Below are positions 34,013 through 43,743 of a stretch of DNA of 64,000 nt, in pieces. The first letter of the stretch is position 1; every line of letters begins with the position of its first letter. The stretch comes from Palsa-1392 sp036490335. GTDB taxonomy: Bacteria > Verrucomicrobiota > Verrucomicrobiia > Chthoniobacterales > UBA10450. The stretch spans positions 1 to 64,000 of the forward strand of contig DASXEB010000017.1 of assembly GCA_036490335.1 (NCBI GenBank). The letters are read 5' to 3'. Position numbers and translations under genes: made by a program. The notes below the pieces were generated by a model, which was not told the DNA's origin, did no database searches, and saw nothing but the letters and a program-made list of their open reading frames with translations.

Positions 34013-34020
34013 TCCCCGGT

Positions 34021-34042
34021 TCGTTAGGCAGACTCGTTAGGC
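34021..34042 (+). repeat. tandem pair of the 9-bp word at a stop codon
   Basis: TCGTTAGGC at 34021-34029 and again at 34034-34042, separated by four bases. The first copy supplies the TAA stop (minus strand) of the glycosyltransferase gene. Confidence 0.9.
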
Positions 34043-35163
34043 TGTTTCGCCAGCAAGGCCGCGAAATCCTCGAGATAACGCGGCGCGACATTTGCGACAT
34101 CAAACTCCGCCGCTTTCGTGCGCGCTGCCTTGCTCATCAAAGTCAGTTTCTCGCGATCAAGATCGAGCGCGTTCGTTAGGCGCGCGGCCAGCGCTTCCGC
34201 CGGCGCAGCCGCGCGATGATTGAAAATGAAACCATTCACGTCGTCCTGAATGTAATCGCGAAAACAAGCGAGGTCGGAAACAATCGGCACGCAGCCGTTG
34301 GCCATCGCTTCGAGCGGCGCAACCGGCAGGGCTTCGCCCGTCTCGGCGACCGACGGATAGATGAAAAGTGACGCGGCGCGATATTGTGCGTTCAATTCCG
34401 CCGGCTCGAAAATTTTGCCGCGCCACTCGATTTGCGCGCCGCTTTCCTGGCCGAGCCTCTTCATCGACTGCAAAAATTCCGCGCCGCCGCCGCCGAGTTC
34501 GACCTCGTGCGGTCCAACGATTTTGATTTTCCAGCGCGCGCGAGTTTCGGGCGGCAGGAAAGAAAGCGCGCGCAAAAAGATCTCGAGTCCTTTTTCCGGA
34601 TGAACTCGCCCGACAAATAAAATTGTTCGGGCACGCGATTCGTCGGGCGTCTCTTCGACGCGAAGCGGAAGCGCGTTTGGGAGCACCCGCACTTTCTCGC
34701 GCAGCCTCGGCGCTTCCGCGACGATCTCGTCGGCAATCGCACGCGAAACGGCGCAAAGGCGCGCGACGTGCGAATACCAGCGCATTTGACCCTTCGGCCC
34801 GCGCTGCACGTGCACATAGACGAGCCCGCGATCAGTCCCGCGCACGAGCAACGGAAGCCAAAACGTATTCGTAACCAGAATATCGGCCGGCGGCAAAATT
34901 CTCCGCACGCCTAACGAATAAAGGAGGTCGAGAAATTTCAGCGTCACGATCGAGCGCGGCTGATCAAAACCACGCACGCGACGGTGGCGCACGCCGGCGA
35001 TTTCCTCGGCCGCGGGAAGCTGTGAATGCGCGCGCGAGATCTGCACCACTTGGTGGCCGAGCCTAACGAACTCCTGCCCGAGCGCGAACCAGACTTTTTC
35101 GACCGCGCCACCCATGATCGGCGGGACGGGAAAAAATGCGCCGGTCACGATCGTGATTTTCAT
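34024..35163 (-). CDS. glycosyltransferase family 4
   Basis: 379 residues, GT-B fold. The N-terminal glycine loop is FFPVPPIMGGAVEKVWFALG. The C-terminal domain has ARTILFVGRVHPEKGLEIF, KIKIVGPHEVELGGGG and YPSVAETGEALPVAPLEAMANG (E-x7-E). It transfers a sugar from a nucleotide donor to a growing repeat unit on the cytoplasmic face. The TAA stop at 34024-34026 lies inside one of two tandem copies of the 9-bp word (34021-34042). It overlaps the upstream gene by four bases. Confidence 0.92.
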   Translation of the reverse strand: MKITIVTGAFFPVPPIMGGAVEKVWFALGQEFVRLGHQVVQISRAHSQLPAAEEIAGVRHRRVRGFDQPRSIVTLKFLDLLYSLGVRRILPPADILVTNTFWLPLLVRGTDRGLVYVHVQRGPKGQMRWYSHVARLCAVSRAIADEIVAEAPRLREKVRVLPNALPLRVEETPDESRARTILFVGRVHPEKGLEIFLRALSFLPPETRARWKIKIVGPHEVELGGGGAEFLQSMKRLGQESGAQIEWRGKIFEPAELNAQYRAASLFIYPSVAETGEALPVAPLEAMANGCVPIVSDLACFRDYIQDDVNGFIFNHRAAAPAEALAARLTNALDLDREKLTLMSKAARTKAAEFDVANVAPRYLEDFAALLAKQPNESA

Positions 35164-36293
35164 GGCGCGGTTTCGAGCACTTGGAGAAAGGAATCGACTG
35201 CGCGGTTAATTTCGAAACGGCGCGCGAAAGATTCCTGCGCTTTCGCGCTCATTTCCTCACGCGCGGCTGGCGGGAGCGCGAGCCAGCGTTCAAGCAAACG
35301 CGTCGTGCCGGCAAGGTCGTCTTCGTCGGCGAAGCCGCCGCCGTCCGCGACGACTTCGCGCCAGATATTGACCTTGTTTGAAATCAAAACCGGCGTGCCG
35401 CAGGCGAGCGCTTCGACGATGGCGATGCCAAAATTTTCCTGATGCGACGGGAGCACGAAAACGTCCGCGGCGCGCAAGGCGCCCCATTTCAAATCGCCGC
35501 GGAGCATGCCCGGAAAAGTCACCCGCGAATCGCCTGCGAGCTGCCGCACTTGCGCGAAATATTTCTCATCCGCGCACGGGCCCGCGAGCACGAGATGATG
35601 AGTTGACGGAAGCGCCGCGAATGCTCGAATGAGCAGGTCGCAGCCTTTTTTTTCGTGGAGACGGCCGAGGAATAAGAGAAATTTTTGGCGGCGAAGTTGC
35701 GGAAATTTTTCGAAAAATTTCGTCTCCGCGGTCACCCAATCGACGTCCGGCGCGGCCGTGCCGTAGTTCACGACCACTTCATTAGCGCGATAAAGCGAGA
35801 ACGATTCGCGCGCGAGCCGGCGCTCTTCTTCGGAAGTGAAAAGGACGGCCGCGGCGTCGCGCAGGACGCGATATTCGGCCCACGGCCAGTAGAGCAATTT
35901 TTTCAAATGCTTCCGCGGATAAGTGCGATTGAACCACGGGTCGAGCATCCCGTGCGGAAAGACGAAATAAGGTGTCGCGCTGGCGCGGAGCGCGCGCCAG
36001 ACGCCGAAGCTGCTGTATTGCCAGATGCCGTGGACGACGACGGCGTCATAATCGGCGCGATGTTCTTTTAGCCAGGGAACGAAACGCGCCGAATAGCCGT
36101 AGCTCCCGCGACCGGGACCGAGCGCGTGGACGATGGCGGGAAACTCGCGAACCCCCGGTGCGTCAGGCGCGTCGAGTGTGACAATTTCGACGTCGTGACC
36201 ACGCTCGATGAGGACGCGGGTCGATTGCCTAACGAACTCCAACGGGCCGCCGATCGCTGGATCAAGCGAATGAATGGAACGCAATATTCTCAT
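35160..36293 (-). CDS. glycosyltransferase family 4
   Basis: 377 residues from ATG 36293 (MRILRSIHSLDPAIGGPLEF). GT-B with donor-site residues KFLLFLGRLHEKKGCDLLIRA, HHLVLAGPCADEKYF and PSHQENFGIAIVEALACGTPVLIS. FPHGMLDPWF is typical of GT4 enzymes in exopolysaccharide loci. The frame is open to 36410, but the earlier part is antisense-like, and starting at 36293 still overlaps the AsnB-like gene by 32 bp. The donor and acceptor are unknown. Confidence 0.92.
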   Translation of the reverse strand: MRILRSIHSLDPAIGGPLEFVRQSTRVLIERGHDVEIVTLDAPDAPGVREFPAIVHALGPGRGSYGYSARFVPWLKEHRADYDAVVVHGIWQYSSFGVWRALRASATPYFVFPHGMLDPWFNRTYPRKHLKKLLYWPWAEYRVLRDAAAVLFTSEEERRLARESFSLYRANEVVVNYGTAAPDVDWVTAETKFFEKFPQLRRQKFLLFLGRLHEKKGCDLLIRAFAALPSTHHLVLAGPCADEKYFAQVRQLAGDSRVTFPGMLRGDLKWGALRAADVFVLPSHQENFGIAIVEALACGTPVLISNKVNIWREVVADGGGFADEDDLAGTTRLLERWLALPPAAREEMSAKAQESFARRFEINRAVDSFLQVLETAP

Positions 36294-38064
36294 TCGCAGT
36301 TGCGGCGATCGCGCTTCTTCGCCTAACGAAATGTCCGAGCACGACGATGCTCCAAAGTCGTGTCCAATGAAGATCTCCCGCGCAGAATTGCGTGCGCGCG
36401 CGCGCGACAAATTCGTTAGGCAGGATTTCGCGTGCGACGACTTCGCGCAGACCTTCCTCGACGAAGGAAGCGAGCGGACCGTTCATCCAGGTTTGCATCG
36501 GCAGGGCGAAACCTTTTTTCGGCCGCTCGTAAACCGCCGGCAGCAGAAGATCGCGGCAGGCTTCGAGGAGGAGGCCTTTCGTTCCGCGATAACGTTTTTT
36601 TTCCGCCGAGGGCAAGCCTAACGAATACTCGACGAGCTCGTGGTCGAGAAACGGCACGCGCAACTCGAGCGAAACGGCCATGCTCATCTGGTCGGAGTCG
36701 CGCAGAAGCATTCGGCGCATGTAACCCGTCAGCTCGGCCCAGCTGATCCGCGCAAAATCATCCGGCAACCGCGCCGGACATGGGAGCGGCGCGGAGTCGT
36801 TAGGCAAACCGGCCGCGCACAACATTTCGTCGGTAAAGAAACGGCGCCGCCATTGCGCGAGAGCGATCGCATTTGACTCGTTAGGCAAATCGGCCAGACG
36901 ATCGCCCGCGAAATGGCGCAGGAACCGCGGGAGTTTCGCGAGGAGCTGCAAGCGCGGGACGTCGCGGAAGCTCGGATAACCGCCGAAAAGTTCGTCGCCG
37001 CCAAGACCGGAAAGAGCGACCTTGACGCCGGCGCGCGCGACCGCGCGGGAAACGATGTAAGTGTTGATCGCGTCCACCGAAGGCAGGTCGAGATGCGCGA
37101 CGGCTTCGGTGACCGATTCGAGCACTTCGTCTTCGCTCAAATGCAACTCGCGATGATTCGTTCGATAGCGTTGCGCGATTTTGCGCGCGATCGCGCTCTC
37201 ATCGAATTCGGCGGAGTCGAAGCCGACGGAAAATGTTTCCAATTTTCGCCCGAGCTTTTGCGCCGCGAGCGCGGTGACGATCGATGAATCGATTCCGCCG
37301 CTGAGAAAACTCGCGACCGGAACGTCGGAGAGAAGATGTTCCTCGACTGCGGTCTCGAGCAGCCGGCGAATTTTCTGCGGCGCGGATTTTGGCGAAGAGA
37401 CGAACGCTTTCCCCTCCGGCCAGTAACGCCAGTGTTCTGTCTCGCCATTTTGCCTAACGATCATGGCGTGACCTGCCGGCAGAGTTTTGATCTGCGAGAA
37501 CAGCAATCGGTCCTCCGGGCAACAACCCCATTGCAAATAGGCGCCGATCGATTCGCGGGTGATTTTTTGCGCGCCGCAATCAGTCAGCGCTTTGGTCTCG
37601 GAAGCGAAGCGCATCCCGGCCGGATCGCCGGCGAGGTAAAGCGGTTTGATGCCGAGGCGATCGCGCGCGAGGAAGAGTTCCTGTCGCGCGTGATCGTAAA
37701 TCGCGAAAGCAAACATGCCTTTCAGCCTAACGAGAAGCTGCGGGCCCCAATGCGCGTAGGCTTGCAGAAGGGTTTCGGTGTCGCTCGTGCCGCGCCACTC
37801 GACACCGGGCATTTCGCCGCGCAGTGCGAGGTGATTATAAATTTCGCCGTTGACGACGAGCACGTTGCCGGTCGCCGGATCTTCCATCGGCTGCGCGCCG
37901 GCGAACGAAAGATCGAGAATGGCGAGGCGGGTGTTGCCTAACCAAAAGCGGCTATCCGCGGAAAGCCACTCGCCGGACGCATCAGGGCCGCGATGCGCGA
38001 GCAGATTGAGATCGAGCGGCGCGGCGTTGCCTTCGCGGCAAAAATGGCCGGCGATTCCGCACAT
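36262..38064 (-). CDS. asparagine synthase (glutamine-hydrolysing)-like amidotransferase
   Basis: 600 residues from ATG 38064, giving MCGIAGHFC with the catalytic Cys2 needed for glutamine hydrolysis. The class II glutaminase domain (NLLAHRGPDASGEW, VNGEIYNHLALR, SDTETLLQAYAHWG) is followed by the synthetase domain with the PP-motif SFLSGGIDSSIVTALAAQK and ALSGLGGDELFGGYP. Such AsnB-like proteins are frequent in exopolysaccharide clusters and may amidate a uronic-acid sugar rather than make asparagine. Context favours that here, by inference. It contains many copies of the 9-bp word (LPNES, LPNDS, LPNEF). It is two bases from the next gene. Confidence 0.9.
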   Translation of the reverse strand: MCGIAGHFCREGNAAPLDLNLLAHRGPDASGEWLSADSRFWLGNTRLAILDLSFAGAQPMEDPATGNVLVVNGEIYNHLALRGEMPGVEWRGTSDTETLLQAYAHWGPQLLVRLKGMFAFAIYDHARQELFLARDRLGIKPLYLAGDPAGMRFASETKALTDCGAQKITRESIGAYLQWGCCPEDRLLFSQIKTLPAGHAMIVRQNGETEHWRYWPEGKAFVSSPKSAPQKIRRLLETAVEEHLLSDVPVASFLSGGIDSSIVTALAAQKLGRKLETFSVGFDSAEFDESAIARKIAQRYRTNHRELHLSEDEVLESVTEAVAHLDLPSVDAINTYIVSRAVARAGVKVALSGLGGDELFGGYPSFRDVPRLQLLAKLPRFLRHFAGDRLADLPNESNAIALAQWRRRFFTDEMLCAAGLPNDSAPLPCPARLPDDFARISWAELTGYMRRMLLRDSDQMSMAVSLELRVPFLDHELVEYSLGLPSAEKKRYRGTKGLLLEACRDLLLPAVYERPKKGFALPMQTWMNGPLASFVEEGLREVVAREILPNEFVARARTQFCAGDLHWTRLWSIVVLGHFVRRRSAIAATANENIAFHSFA

Positions 38065-38066
38065 CG

Positions 38067-39194
38067 TCAGGCAACGGCTCCGAGGCTGCGGTAAAGCGCG
38101 ATGTATTTTGCAATCATCTCCTCGGCGGTGAAACGCTGCGCGTTCTCGAGACTTTTTTCGCTGCGCTCGCGCCATTCTTCGGCGTTCGTCAGGCGAATAA
38201 TCGATCGGGCGAAGGCGGCTTCATCGTCGAGATCGTGCGTCAGCGCGGCTTCGCCGCCGACTTCCGACATCGGCTCGCGATCGGCGCAGAGAACCGGACA
38301 GCCGCAGGCCTGCGCTTCGAGGATCGGCCAGCCGAAGCCTTCAAAACGCGACGGATAAAGGAGAGCAAAGGCCGAGCTGTAGAGCGCCTCGAGCAACTCG
38401 TTAGGCGGGTCTTCCACTTCGACGACGCGGGAAAGAACGCCGAGCTGCTCGCCTAACGAACGCAATTCCGCGGTCAGTTTTTGCCCGGCGAAAACAAGCT
38501 GGCCATCCCATTCGTTTTTCGTCAGGGCGAAAATTCGCAGCACGCCTTCGCGATTTTTCATCCGCAGATTCGAACCGACGTGGAGAAGAAACGTCCGCGC
38601 GAGATCGAGGGCGGCGACGCGCGTGAGGTGCGCGCGCGCGACGGTGGGCGGCTGTCTCTTGTAGGGATGATTGATGCCGTGATGAATCAGGAGCAATTCC
38701 GGGCGTCCATCCGTTTGCTCGATCAACCGCTCGGCGTCGCGCAAAGTCGCGCGCGACGCGCAGGCGACCACGGTTGAACGACGAAGTCCGGAAAGAATCC
38801 AGCGCTGCAAATATTTTCCGGTGCGCGACGCGGGGGCGTCGGTCGATTCGCCGCGCGCGCCGCGGACGGCGAGGAGGTCGTGGCAACTCGCGACGACGGG
38901 CAGCGACTGGCAGTGAGCGCCGTACATGGCATTGGAATGATCGCAGATGTGGACGAGGTGAATCGCGGGCGACAAGCGCGCGCGCAGTTTCGCAGGAAAG
39001 AAAACGAACTTGTCGATGTAGCCGAGCCATTTCGCGACGAAATCGCCGGCGAAACGGATTTTGCCTAACAATGGCTGCGGCTGGATGAGCTCGGCGGCGA
39101 TGCCGGCGTTCGTTAGGCCGCGCAACATCATCGAGGCAAAACGCTGCATGCTTTGTTGCTGATCGGCCGGGTAGTTACCGATCAAAAGAACCAT
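38067..39194 (-). CDS. glycosyltransferase family 4
   Basis: 375 residues from ATG 39194 (MVLLIGNYPADQQQSMQRF), preferred over the open frame extending to 39821, which runs antisense-like through the polymerase gene. GT-B motifs: VACASRATLRDAERLI, TFLLHVGSNLRMKNREGVLRIF, and YPSRFEGFGWPILEAQACGCPVLC (EGFGWP...E). LVHICDHSNAMYG in the N-terminal domain is of the mannosyltransferase-like kind. It overlaps the polymerase/ligase gene by 20 bp. Confidence 0.92.
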   Translation of the reverse strand: MVLLIGNYPADQQQSMQRFASMMLRGLTNAGIAAELIQPQPLLGKIRFAGDFVAKWLGYIDKFVFFPAKLRARLSPAIHLVHICDHSNAMYGAHCQSLPVVASCHDLLAVRGARGESTDAPASRTGKYLQRWILSGLRRSTVVACASRATLRDAERLIEQTDGRPELLLIHHGINHPYKRQPPTVARAHLTRVAALDLARTFLLHVGSNLRMKNREGVLRIFALTKNEWDGQLVFAGQKLTAELRSLGEQLGVLSRVVEVEDPPNELLEALYSSAFALLYPSRFEGFGWPILEAQACGCPVLCADREPMSEVGGEAALTHDLDDEAAFARSIIRLTNAEEWRERSEKSLENAQRFTAEEMIAKYIALYRSLGAVA

Positions 39195-40638
39195 GTGAAA
39201 AATGATTTTCGTGCAGCCGCTCGGCGTAAACGGAGCGTCGGCCGACACGACGCGGCGGCTCGGCCGTTTCGGATTCATCCGGCGGCTCCGGGTCGTTAGG
39301 CAATTCCTTTCCGGCGGCGAGCGCAAGGCCGGAGAGGACAACGGCGAAACCGAGGCTCGTCGGCTGGCCGAATGGACCTTCGAGCAAAACGAAAAAGACC
39401 GCGCTAAAAAGCAAAAGCGGAAGCGTGTTGTCGACCGTGAGCTGACGGATGGCAGACCGCCCGACATGGAACGTGATCGCGCAGCGCCAGAGCAAAAAAC
39501 CGAGGCCAAGGATCGGTCCGCTCTCGAGCAAAATGCGCGACCATTCGTTTTCGGCGAGAAGGAATTCGGCGTGACCGACGAGAAAATCTGCGCCGGCGTT
39601 TGTGCCGACGCCGAGTCCGAAACCGCCCAGCGGCACATTCGCGATCGCCGAGATGCCCTCGGTAAATCCGCTGACGGTGCGATCGACGAGGCCGTTGACG
39701 ATTGTGCTGTCTTCGGTGTCTTCGGTGAAGCGGTCGGAGAGAATGCCGATGCCCTGGCGAAAAATCGGGAGGTAGCTGACCAGCCAGCAAACGAGCGCGC
39801 CGACCAAAATGTAGCGGCCAAATTTGTTAATCAGCGTCGGCTTGACGAGAAGGATAAGCCCGAGCGAGGCGACGACGACCCCGACCGCGAGCACGGCCGA
39901 GCGGCTGCCCGACACGCCCATGCCGATGATGAGCGCCGCGCCCGAAGCCGCGAGCAGCCACGTTTTGTACGGCAGTTTCGACATCACGGCGTGGAGCAAA
40001 AACGCCGCAACCGTGCTCAAATAATAGACCGCGCCGGTGATGAACGAGAAAACTCCCGGCGGCCGGATTTTTCCTCCGCCCGCGCCGAGCTGCATGCCTT
40101 CGCCAACGCCCGCAGCGCGATTGATGAACGATTCCGGCGACGCCTGAAATTGCATCGCCATCAAGATCCCCATCGGAATCATGCCGACGATCGTCCACCA
40201 GCCGATCCGTTTTACATCCTCGATATTCATCACCGCCGGGATGATGAAAATGAGCGGGAGATGAAGATAATCCGAGCGCACTCCAAACGCCGTAATCAGC
40301 ATCACAGTCTTGATCGCGACATAAGGCGAAAGCGCGATGATGCCCGCCGCCCACGACGTAATCGCGAGGACGATCGCCGTCACGACATAGGTGTTGAATG
40401 GAAAAACCCGCGCGCGAATCGCGAGCACATAAATCGCGATCGCGACTGGATCGCGCACGATGAGGAGCGGCGCGGAGAGTTGCGGCACGATCCATTTGCG
40501 GAGCGCGCCTTCGAAAATGAGCAGCCACAAATAAAGCCAGATCAGGCGTCGAATGTTTTCGATCGTGCGCGCGACATCGCCGGCTGCCGGTGGCTCTTTT
40601 TGGGCGGATATCGCCCGCGGATCCGCGATCGTGGTCAT
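39175..40638 (-). CDS. O-antigen polymerase/ligase-like membrane protein
   Basis: 487 residues from ATG 40638. About 11-12 transmembrane helices, with a large periplasmic loop between residues 320 and 400 (LPIFRQGIGILSDRF through NEWSRILLESG), as in the Wzy/WaaL (Wzy_C) superfamily. SGSRSAVLAVGVVVA precedes this loop, and Arg residues in it are typical of catalysis. In a Wzx/Wzy pathway it would join repeat units in the periplasm. The C-terminal 45 residues are hydrophilic. It overlaps the next gene upstream by four bases (ATGA). No 9-bp word occurs between 39302 and 41193. Confidence 0.85.
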   Translation of the reverse strand: MTTIADPRAISAQKEPPAAGDVARTIENIRRLIWLYLWLLIFEGALRKWIVPQLSAPLLIVRDPVAIAIYVLAIRARVFPFNTYVVTAIVLAITSWAAGIIALSPYVAIKTVMLITAFGVRSDYLHLPLIFIIPAVMNIEDVKRIGWWTIVGMIPMGILMAMQFQASPESFINRAAGVGEGMQLGAGGGKIRPPGVFSFITGAVYYLSTVAAFLLHAVMSKLPYKTWLLAASGAALIIGMGVSGSRSAVLAVGVVVASLGLILLVKPTLINKFGRYILVGALVCWLVSYLPIFRQGIGILSDRFTEDTEDSTIVNGLVDRTVSGFTEGISAIANVPLGGFGLGVGTNAGADFLVGHAEFLLAENEWSRILLESGPILGLGFLLWRCAITFHVGRSAIRQLTVDNTLPLLLFSAVFFVLLEGPFGQPTSLGFAVVLSGLALAAGKELPNDPEPPDESETAEPPRRVGRRSVYAERLHENHFSHGSFDR

Positions 40639-41879
40639 GGCCTGGCCCTTTTCTCCACCACTTCTCGTGCCACTTGCACGACGCGTTGGCGATAATTTTC
40701 CCATGTCAACAAAGCGGCCCGGCGCCGCGCCGCCTCCTGCATCGCAGCGAGACGATCGCGTTCGCGCGCGAGGAGCGCGAGTTTTTCTTCGAGCGCATCG
40801 GCCGAACGGATCGGCACGATAAAACCTTCGACTCCGTCGTCGATCAAGTCCGGCCCGGCCGTGTGCGGCGTCGTGATGACGGCGAGGCCCTGGCTCATCG
40901 CCTCGCTCATGACGAGGCCAAAACCCTCGTGCAACGAGGGCAGCGCGAGCACGTCGTGGCGCGACATTTCGCGCAACAATTCGTCGTGCGGCAGCGATGG
41001 AATCCAGCGATGCTTCTCGAGCATCGCCGCGGTCGGTATCGCATCGCTCACCCGCCGTCCGATCAGAGTTAACTGCACGCTCGCGCCGAGACGCCGAATC
41101 GCCTCGAGCAAATAACCGAGGCCTTTCGCCTGGCTAAGACTTCCGACAAAAAGAACGCGCAACTGTTTCGTTGCGCTTCTCGGATTTGTTGCGCCTAACG
41201 AATCCGTGCCGTACGGCAAAACCGTGATCGGCGCCGAAACATCCGGAGCCGCCGCCAGACTCGCGCGCGCAAAACTGCTCGGCGTCACGATCCGATCCGC
41301 CAGCGCGATCTCCTCATCTTTGCGGGCCAGTTTTTCCGCGCTGTCGGCGAGCGCGCCGAGCGTCGCCGCCCACTCCGGATGTAGTTCCGCTTCCTCGCGC
41401 TGAAATTCCCGCACCTTCCGCCAGTAAACAATCGGGTGCTCGTAAATGCAGGCGAGCCCGCGCCGTTTCGCCGCCCGAAATATCTCCAGAGCGCCCGCGT
41501 CGTAAGCGTAAACCGCGCGCAATCCCGCCGCGCTCGTCAGGCGGCGCGCGACTTTTCGATCGAGCGAAAGATAAACCGCATCGACGCTGAACGGCGCGGT
41601 TTCGTCTTTCGTCAGGCGCGACCAGCCGAGCTGCCCCGCGATTTGCCGACCCCATTCGCGCGCCGGCGCGGTGCGCAAAAACGGCGCGAGCTCTTCCGGA
41701 AACGAACGGCGCCGAAGTTCGCTCCGCAATCGCTTCGAAACGCCGGCCGCGCGATCGAGCAAACGGCCGCGTCGCCAGTTCAAGCAGGTCCAGAATTCCG
41801 CGAGTAAATCCGCCTCGGCGAAGGCGAGCGCGGTCTGGCGCACGTTTTGGTTCGCGGTCGGGTGAGCGAGAAGGATCAT
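40635..41879 (-). CDS. glycosyltransferase family 4
   Basis: 414 residues from ATG 41879 (MILLAHPTANQNVRQTALAF). GT-B: QLRVLFVGSLSQAKGLGYLLEAI, VQLTLIGRRVSDAIP, and PSLHEGFGLVMSEAMSQGLAVITTPHTAGPDLI, with E-x7-E spacing. ACIYEHPIVYWRKVREFQREEAELHPEW is a typical N-domain segment of exopolysaccharide GT4 enzymes. It overlaps genes on both sides by four bases. Substrate unknown. Confidence 0.92.
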   Translation of the reverse strand: MILLAHPTANQNVRQTALAFAEADLLAEFWTCLNWRRGRLLDRAAGVSKRLRSELRRRSFPEELAPFLRTAPAREWGRQIAGQLGWSRLTKDETAPFSVDAVYLSLDRKVARRLTSAAGLRAVYAYDAGALEIFRAAKRRGLACIYEHPIVYWRKVREFQREEAELHPEWAATLGALADSAEKLARKDEEIALADRIVTPSSFARASLAAAPDVSAPITVLPYGTDSLGATNPRSATKQLRVLFVGSLSQAKGLGYLLEAIRRLGASVQLTLIGRRVSDAIPTAAMLEKHRWIPSLPHDELLREMSRHDVLALPSLHEGFGLVMSEAMSQGLAVITTPHTAGPDLIDDGVEGFIVPIRSADALEEKLALLARERDRLAAMQEAARRRAALLTWENYRQRVVQVAREVVEKRARP

Positions 41880-42889
41880 GCGCGGAGCGACTGGAAAAGT
41901 TCGAGGTAACTCTGCGCGATCACCGCCGGATGAAATCGCGCCAGATGCGTCGGCGCGTGCGCGAGCAGCCGCGCGCGCTCGTCGGGCGCGGCGAGCAGTT
42001 GCGCGATTCGCATCGCCAGCGCGGCCGCATCGCCATTCGGAAAAGTCAGTCCGCACGGGCCGATCGCTTCCGGCAAACCGCCGCCGCGCGAGCCGACCAC
42101 CGCGCAACCAGACGCGATCCCTTCGAGCGCGACGACGCCGAACGGCTCGTCGTAACGCGACGGCACGACCAGGATTTTGTGCCGCTGAAAAATCGCCGCG
42201 AGCTCCGGGCCGCGTTTCGCGCCGGCAAAAACCACCTGCTTTTCCAGACCGAGCCGCGCCGTCATTTCTCGCATTGACGCCATTTCCGGGCCATCCCCGA
42301 CGATCGTTAGGCCAGGAAAAATCTCCTGCGCGCGCAAATACACCAGCGCCTCGAACAACAGATCGAGACCTTTCTCCGCGACGAGCCGGCCGACAAAAAT
42401 CAGTTCGTTAGGTCGCGCTTCCGTCTCGGGGCCGGGCGAAAAAAGACATGCGTCGAAAGGATTCGGAATGACCCGCGAGGGCATGGCAAAACAATTCGCG
42501 ACCGCTTCGCTGATCGCGACGCTCCGCGCGCGACGAATGACCGCGCGTTTCAGTCGTTGCACGAAGTCGAGACCGACCGCCGGCCGGCAATACGAGCCTT
42601 GATGCGTGATGACAATCGGTCGCCAGAAAGAAAACGCCGGCCAAAACGTGCGCAGACTCAGATTATTCTGCCAGTAAACGTCGCACCATTTGATCGCGCG
42701 ACGGAGTTCGCCTAACGATGGGCCGCGCAGGACCGAAAAAGGAAATACTTCGCCCGTTGGAGTCATCGTTTGCGTCACCAAGACGACTTCCTGCTCGAGC
42801 GTGACGAATTCGCCGGCGAGCAATTGGCTGACCGTTTCGATGCCGCCGATGTCGGGTGCGAAAGCGTGCGAGGAAATCAAAATTTTCAT
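41876..42889 (-). CDS. glycosyltransferase family 4
   Basis: 337 residues. The N-terminus is SSHAFAPDIGGIETVSQLLAG. NELIFVGRLVAEKGLDLLFEAL, GLTIVGDGPEMASMREM and PSRYDEPFGVVALEGIASGCAVVGSRGGGLPEAIG are textbook GT4 motifs (EPFGVVALE). ITHQGSYCRP in the N-domain is unusual. It likely adds one sugar of the exopolysaccharide repeat. It is one link in the chain of ATGA overlaps (4 bp with both neighbours). Confidence 0.93.
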   Translation of the reverse strand: MKILISSHAFAPDIGGIETVSQLLAGEFVTLEQEVVLVTQTMTPTGEVFPFSVLRGPSLGELRRAIKWCDVYWQNNLSLRTFWPAFSFWRPIVITHQGSYCRPAVGLDFVQRLKRAVIRRARSVAISEAVANCFAMPSRVIPNPFDACLFSPGPETEARPNELIFVGRLVAEKGLDLLFEALVYLRAQEIFPGLTIVGDGPEMASMREMTARLGLEKQVVFAGAKRGPELAAIFQRHKILVVPSRYDEPFGVVALEGIASGCAVVGSRGGGLPEAIGPCGLTFPNGDAAALAMRIAQLLAAPDERARLLAHAPTHLARFHPAVIAQSYLELFQSLRA

Positions 42890-43743
42890 CGCAGAATCGG
42901 CCGTCCAAAACGGCTGGAAAAAAAATCCCGCACCGCCTGCCAGCGTGCCCGCACGGAAACGGCGGATTCATTTTCGCGCGAGAAAAATCGCAGGCGCGCC
43001 GTATTTCCAAGGAGCAACAAGGCCCGCGTCCAGGCGGCGCGGCGGCCAAAATAATCGTGCACGAGCAGGAGCGAATTGCGCGCGAACAAATAACTGCGCA
43101 GCGCGCTCCCCGTGCGCGTGCCGGGATTGGTCACGAGCGCGCCCCAGACCATCGCCACGTTCCAACCGCGCCGAACCGCGCGGGCGCCGAGCTCGTGTTC
43201 GTCGCCATAGGCAAAATAGCGTTCATCGAAAAGGCCGATCTCACGCAGGCATTCGCGCCTAACGAGCATAAGTGTGCCGTGCGGCGCGTCGACTTGTTGC
43301 GCCGTGCTGGCGGCGCGCGGCTCGACGGTTTCGGGAAAAATGCCACGCCGCCGCGAAAGTCGCGCGACGAACGGCTCGGGATATTGCGGGCAGGCGATGC
43401 CGATGCGCGCGTCGGCGTCGGCCGCGGCGACGAGCATGCGCAGGCAATCGGCGCCGGGCTCGGCGTCGTGCGCGCTGATGAAGCAATAGGGAGTCGTCTC
43501 TGCGTCGAGCCATCGGCGCAGCGGCTCGTTCAGCGCCGGACCCCAGCCTTTGTTTTCGTTCAGCCTGACGATTTCGACTGAAGCCGGAATTCTCGTTCGC
43601 AATTTTTCGAACGCTGCCGGCTCAGAATTGTTGTCGATCACCGTCACGCGCAACGGCACGTTTTGCGCGAGCAATGCAGCGACGGTCGCCGCGCACGCGT
43701 CGGGCTGATTCCAATGGACGACGAGCAAACTCGACGGCGTCAT
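42886..43743 (-). CDS. glycosyltransferase family 2, rhamnosyltransferase-like
   Basis: 285 residues from ATG 43743. GT-A: SSLLVVHWNQPDACAATVAAL, VTVIDNNSEPAAFEKL, and YCFISAHDAEPGADCL with the HDAEP variant of the DxD motif. LREIGLFDERYFAYGDEHELGARAVRRGWNV is the WsaF/RfbF-type rhamnosyltransferase signature. The C-terminal helix region RSYLFARNSLLLVHDYFG may contact the membrane. It overlaps both neighbours by four bases. Confidence 0.9.
   Translation of the reverse strand: MTPSSLLVVHWNQPDACAATVAALLAQNVPLRVTVIDNNSEPAAFEKLRTRIPASVEIVRLNENKGWGPALNEPLRRWLDAETTPYCFISAHDAEPGADCLRMLVAAADADARIGIACPQYPEPFVARLSRRRGIFPETVEPRAASTAQQVDAPHGTLMLVRRECLREIGLFDERYFAYGDEHELGARAVRRGWNVAMVWGALVTNPGTRTGSALRSYLFARNSLLLVHDYFGRRAAWTRALLLLGNTARLRFFSRENESAVSVRARWQAVRDFFSSRFGRPILR

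Noticed and set aside
38067..39821. Extended 584-residue form of a glycosyltransferase
   Set aside because: The N-terminal 209 residues lie inside the polymerase gene in another frame and look like shadow sequence; the start at 39194 gives a normal GT4.
39202..40695. Open plus-strand frame of 497 codons
   Set aside because: Antisense to the O-antigen polymerase-like gene, extremely charged and repetitive (Arg/Asp/Glu). It is the expected shadow of a hydrophobic gene in GC-rich DNA.
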